This document shows, piece by piece, positions 63,492 to 64,000 of a DNA stretch of 64,000 nt. Every line of letters begins with the position of its first letter. The first letter of the stretch is position 1. The notes under the pieces were generated by a model. The model saw nothing but the letters and a program-made list of their open reading frames with translations. It did no database searches and had not been told where the DNA came from. The DNA is from [Eubacterium] eligens ATCC 27750 (GTDB lineage: Bacteria; Bacillota; Clostridia; Lachnospirales; Lachnospiraceae): positions 999,001 to 1,063,000 of the forward strand of contig NC_012778.1 of assembly GCF_000146185.1 (NCBI RefSeq), read 5' to 3'. The translations under genes and the position numbers were made by a program.

Positions 63492-64000
63492 TTAAAAAGG
63501 TAACTTGAAACGTCCCTTTTTAGCACCTTTCATCATTCCCGGCATCTGCTTCATCATCTTCTTCATCTGTTCAAACTGCTTTACAAGTCTGTTAACATCA
63601 GCAATATCAACACCTGCACCTCTTGCAATTCTGTTCTTCCTTGAAGGATTAAGTATGTCCGGATTACTTCTTTCTGCCTTAGTCATTGAATATATGATAG
63701 ATTCGGTTCTTCTCATATTCTTCTCTGCTTCATCATCATCGATTGAAACATTCTTCATCTGACCCGACAGTCCTGGCATCATGCTCATAATTGAACTGAT
63801 ACCACCCATATTCTTAATCTGTCCCATATACTCAAGAAAGTCATTAAAATCAAATTCTGCTTTCTTAAGCTTTTCTTCCATAGCTTTTGCTTTATCAGCA
63901 TCAAGCTGTGCTTCAGCCTTCTCAATAAGGGTAAGGACATCTCCCATACCAAGTATTCTTGATGCCATACGGTCTGGATAAAACTGTTCAAGATCTGAAA
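63492..64000 (-). CDS. ffh: Signal recognition particle protein Ffh (C-terminal part)
   Basis: SRP GTPase that binds signal sequences and 4.5S/6S RNA. Only the C-terminal part is present; the frame runs off the right end. It starts in SDLEQFYPDRMASRILGMGD (linker of the G and M domains, ILGMGDVLTLIEKA), followed by the methionine-rich M domain: MSMMPGLSGQMK, IIYSMTKAERSNPDIL, RKNRIARGAGVDIADVNRLVKQF (part of the RNA-binding helix-turn-helix) and MMKQMPGMMKGAKKG at the end. Upstream of rpsP as usual. Confidence 0.95.
   Translation of the reverse strand, partial: SDLEQFYPDRMASRILGMGDVLTLIEKAEAQLDADKAKAMEEKLKKAEFDFNDFLEYMGQIKNMGGISSIMSMMPGLSGQMKNVSIDDDEAEKNMRRTESIIYSMTKAERSNPDILNPSRKNRIARGAGVDIADVNRLVKQFEQMKKMMKQMPGMMKGAKKGRFKLPF

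Noticed and set aside
1..64000. CRISPR arrays, tRNA or rRNA genes, insertion sequences
   Set aside because: No regularly spaced repeats, no tRNA-like cloverleaf with CCA region, no rRNA sequence and no transposase were noticed on reading; short tRNA genes could still be missed by eye.

Overview
The window is a compact, AT-rich bacterial chromosome segment (roughly 35-38% G+C by eye) with about 71 protein genes, strong GGAGG-type ribosome binding sites and no rRNA, tRNA, insertion sequence, prophage or CRISPR array that I could see. Gene content and order (mreBCD-PBP2-minCDE-rodA; rplU-prp-rpmA-obg-yhbY-nadD-yqeK-rsfS; ffh-rpsP-KH-rimM...rplS-lepB-rbgA-rnhB; lexA divergent from a yneA-like LysM gene; DUF4321; FlhB C-terminal and FliK-like genes beside rnhB) point to a Firmicute of class Clostridia, most likely Lachnospiraceae, in the Lachnospira/Eubacterium/Agathobacter range. 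The species call is inference.

Layout. 1-24.1 kb: 23 genes, all on the + strand. They cover proline synthesis (proB, proA), a PAS-GGDEF-EAL protein, tRNA modification and mismatch repair (miaB-mutS-mutL-miaA), a PLP enzyme of the methionine gamma-lyase family, then from a clear promoter at 14235 DUF4321-radC-mreB-mreC-mreD-PBP2-minC-minD-minE-rodA-mgsA, a cell-elongation and septum-placement block. 24.1-64 kb: 45 genes on the - strand and only three on + (lexA, a YlbJ-like membrane protein, a secreted protein). The two blocks converge on a bidirectional terminator at 24.1 kb, next to a XerS-like tyrosine recombinase whose upstream region carries a hairpin with the 11-6-11 geometry of a dif site. 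This suggests, but does not prove, that the replication terminus lies here.

The - strand block holds, left to right: the recombinase, a DEAD-box helicase, the yneA-like/lexA SOS locus with LexA-type boxes, a 364-bp gene-free stretch filled by two large hairpin elements, the rplU-to-rsfS cluster, a PAP2 protein and RNase G, a his cluster (hisZ-G-D-B and a HisA-HisI fusion) under a consensus promoter, a degenerate GGDEF protein, recU, several RNA-modifying enzymes, a small alarmone synthetase, coaD/rsmD, a large MalT-like regulator, gpsA-plsY-der, pgeF-yraN with the FlhB/FliK-like pair, and rnhB-rbgA-lepB-rplS-rimM-KH-rpsP-ffh.

Most of the window is ordinary housekeeping DNA. The parts worth a second look are the paired hairpin elements at 27814-28138, the recombinase/hairpin/strand-switch coincidence at 24-25.3 kb, the HisA-HisI fusion, and missing genes at otherwise conserved loci (trmD between rimM and rplS, hfq after miaA).
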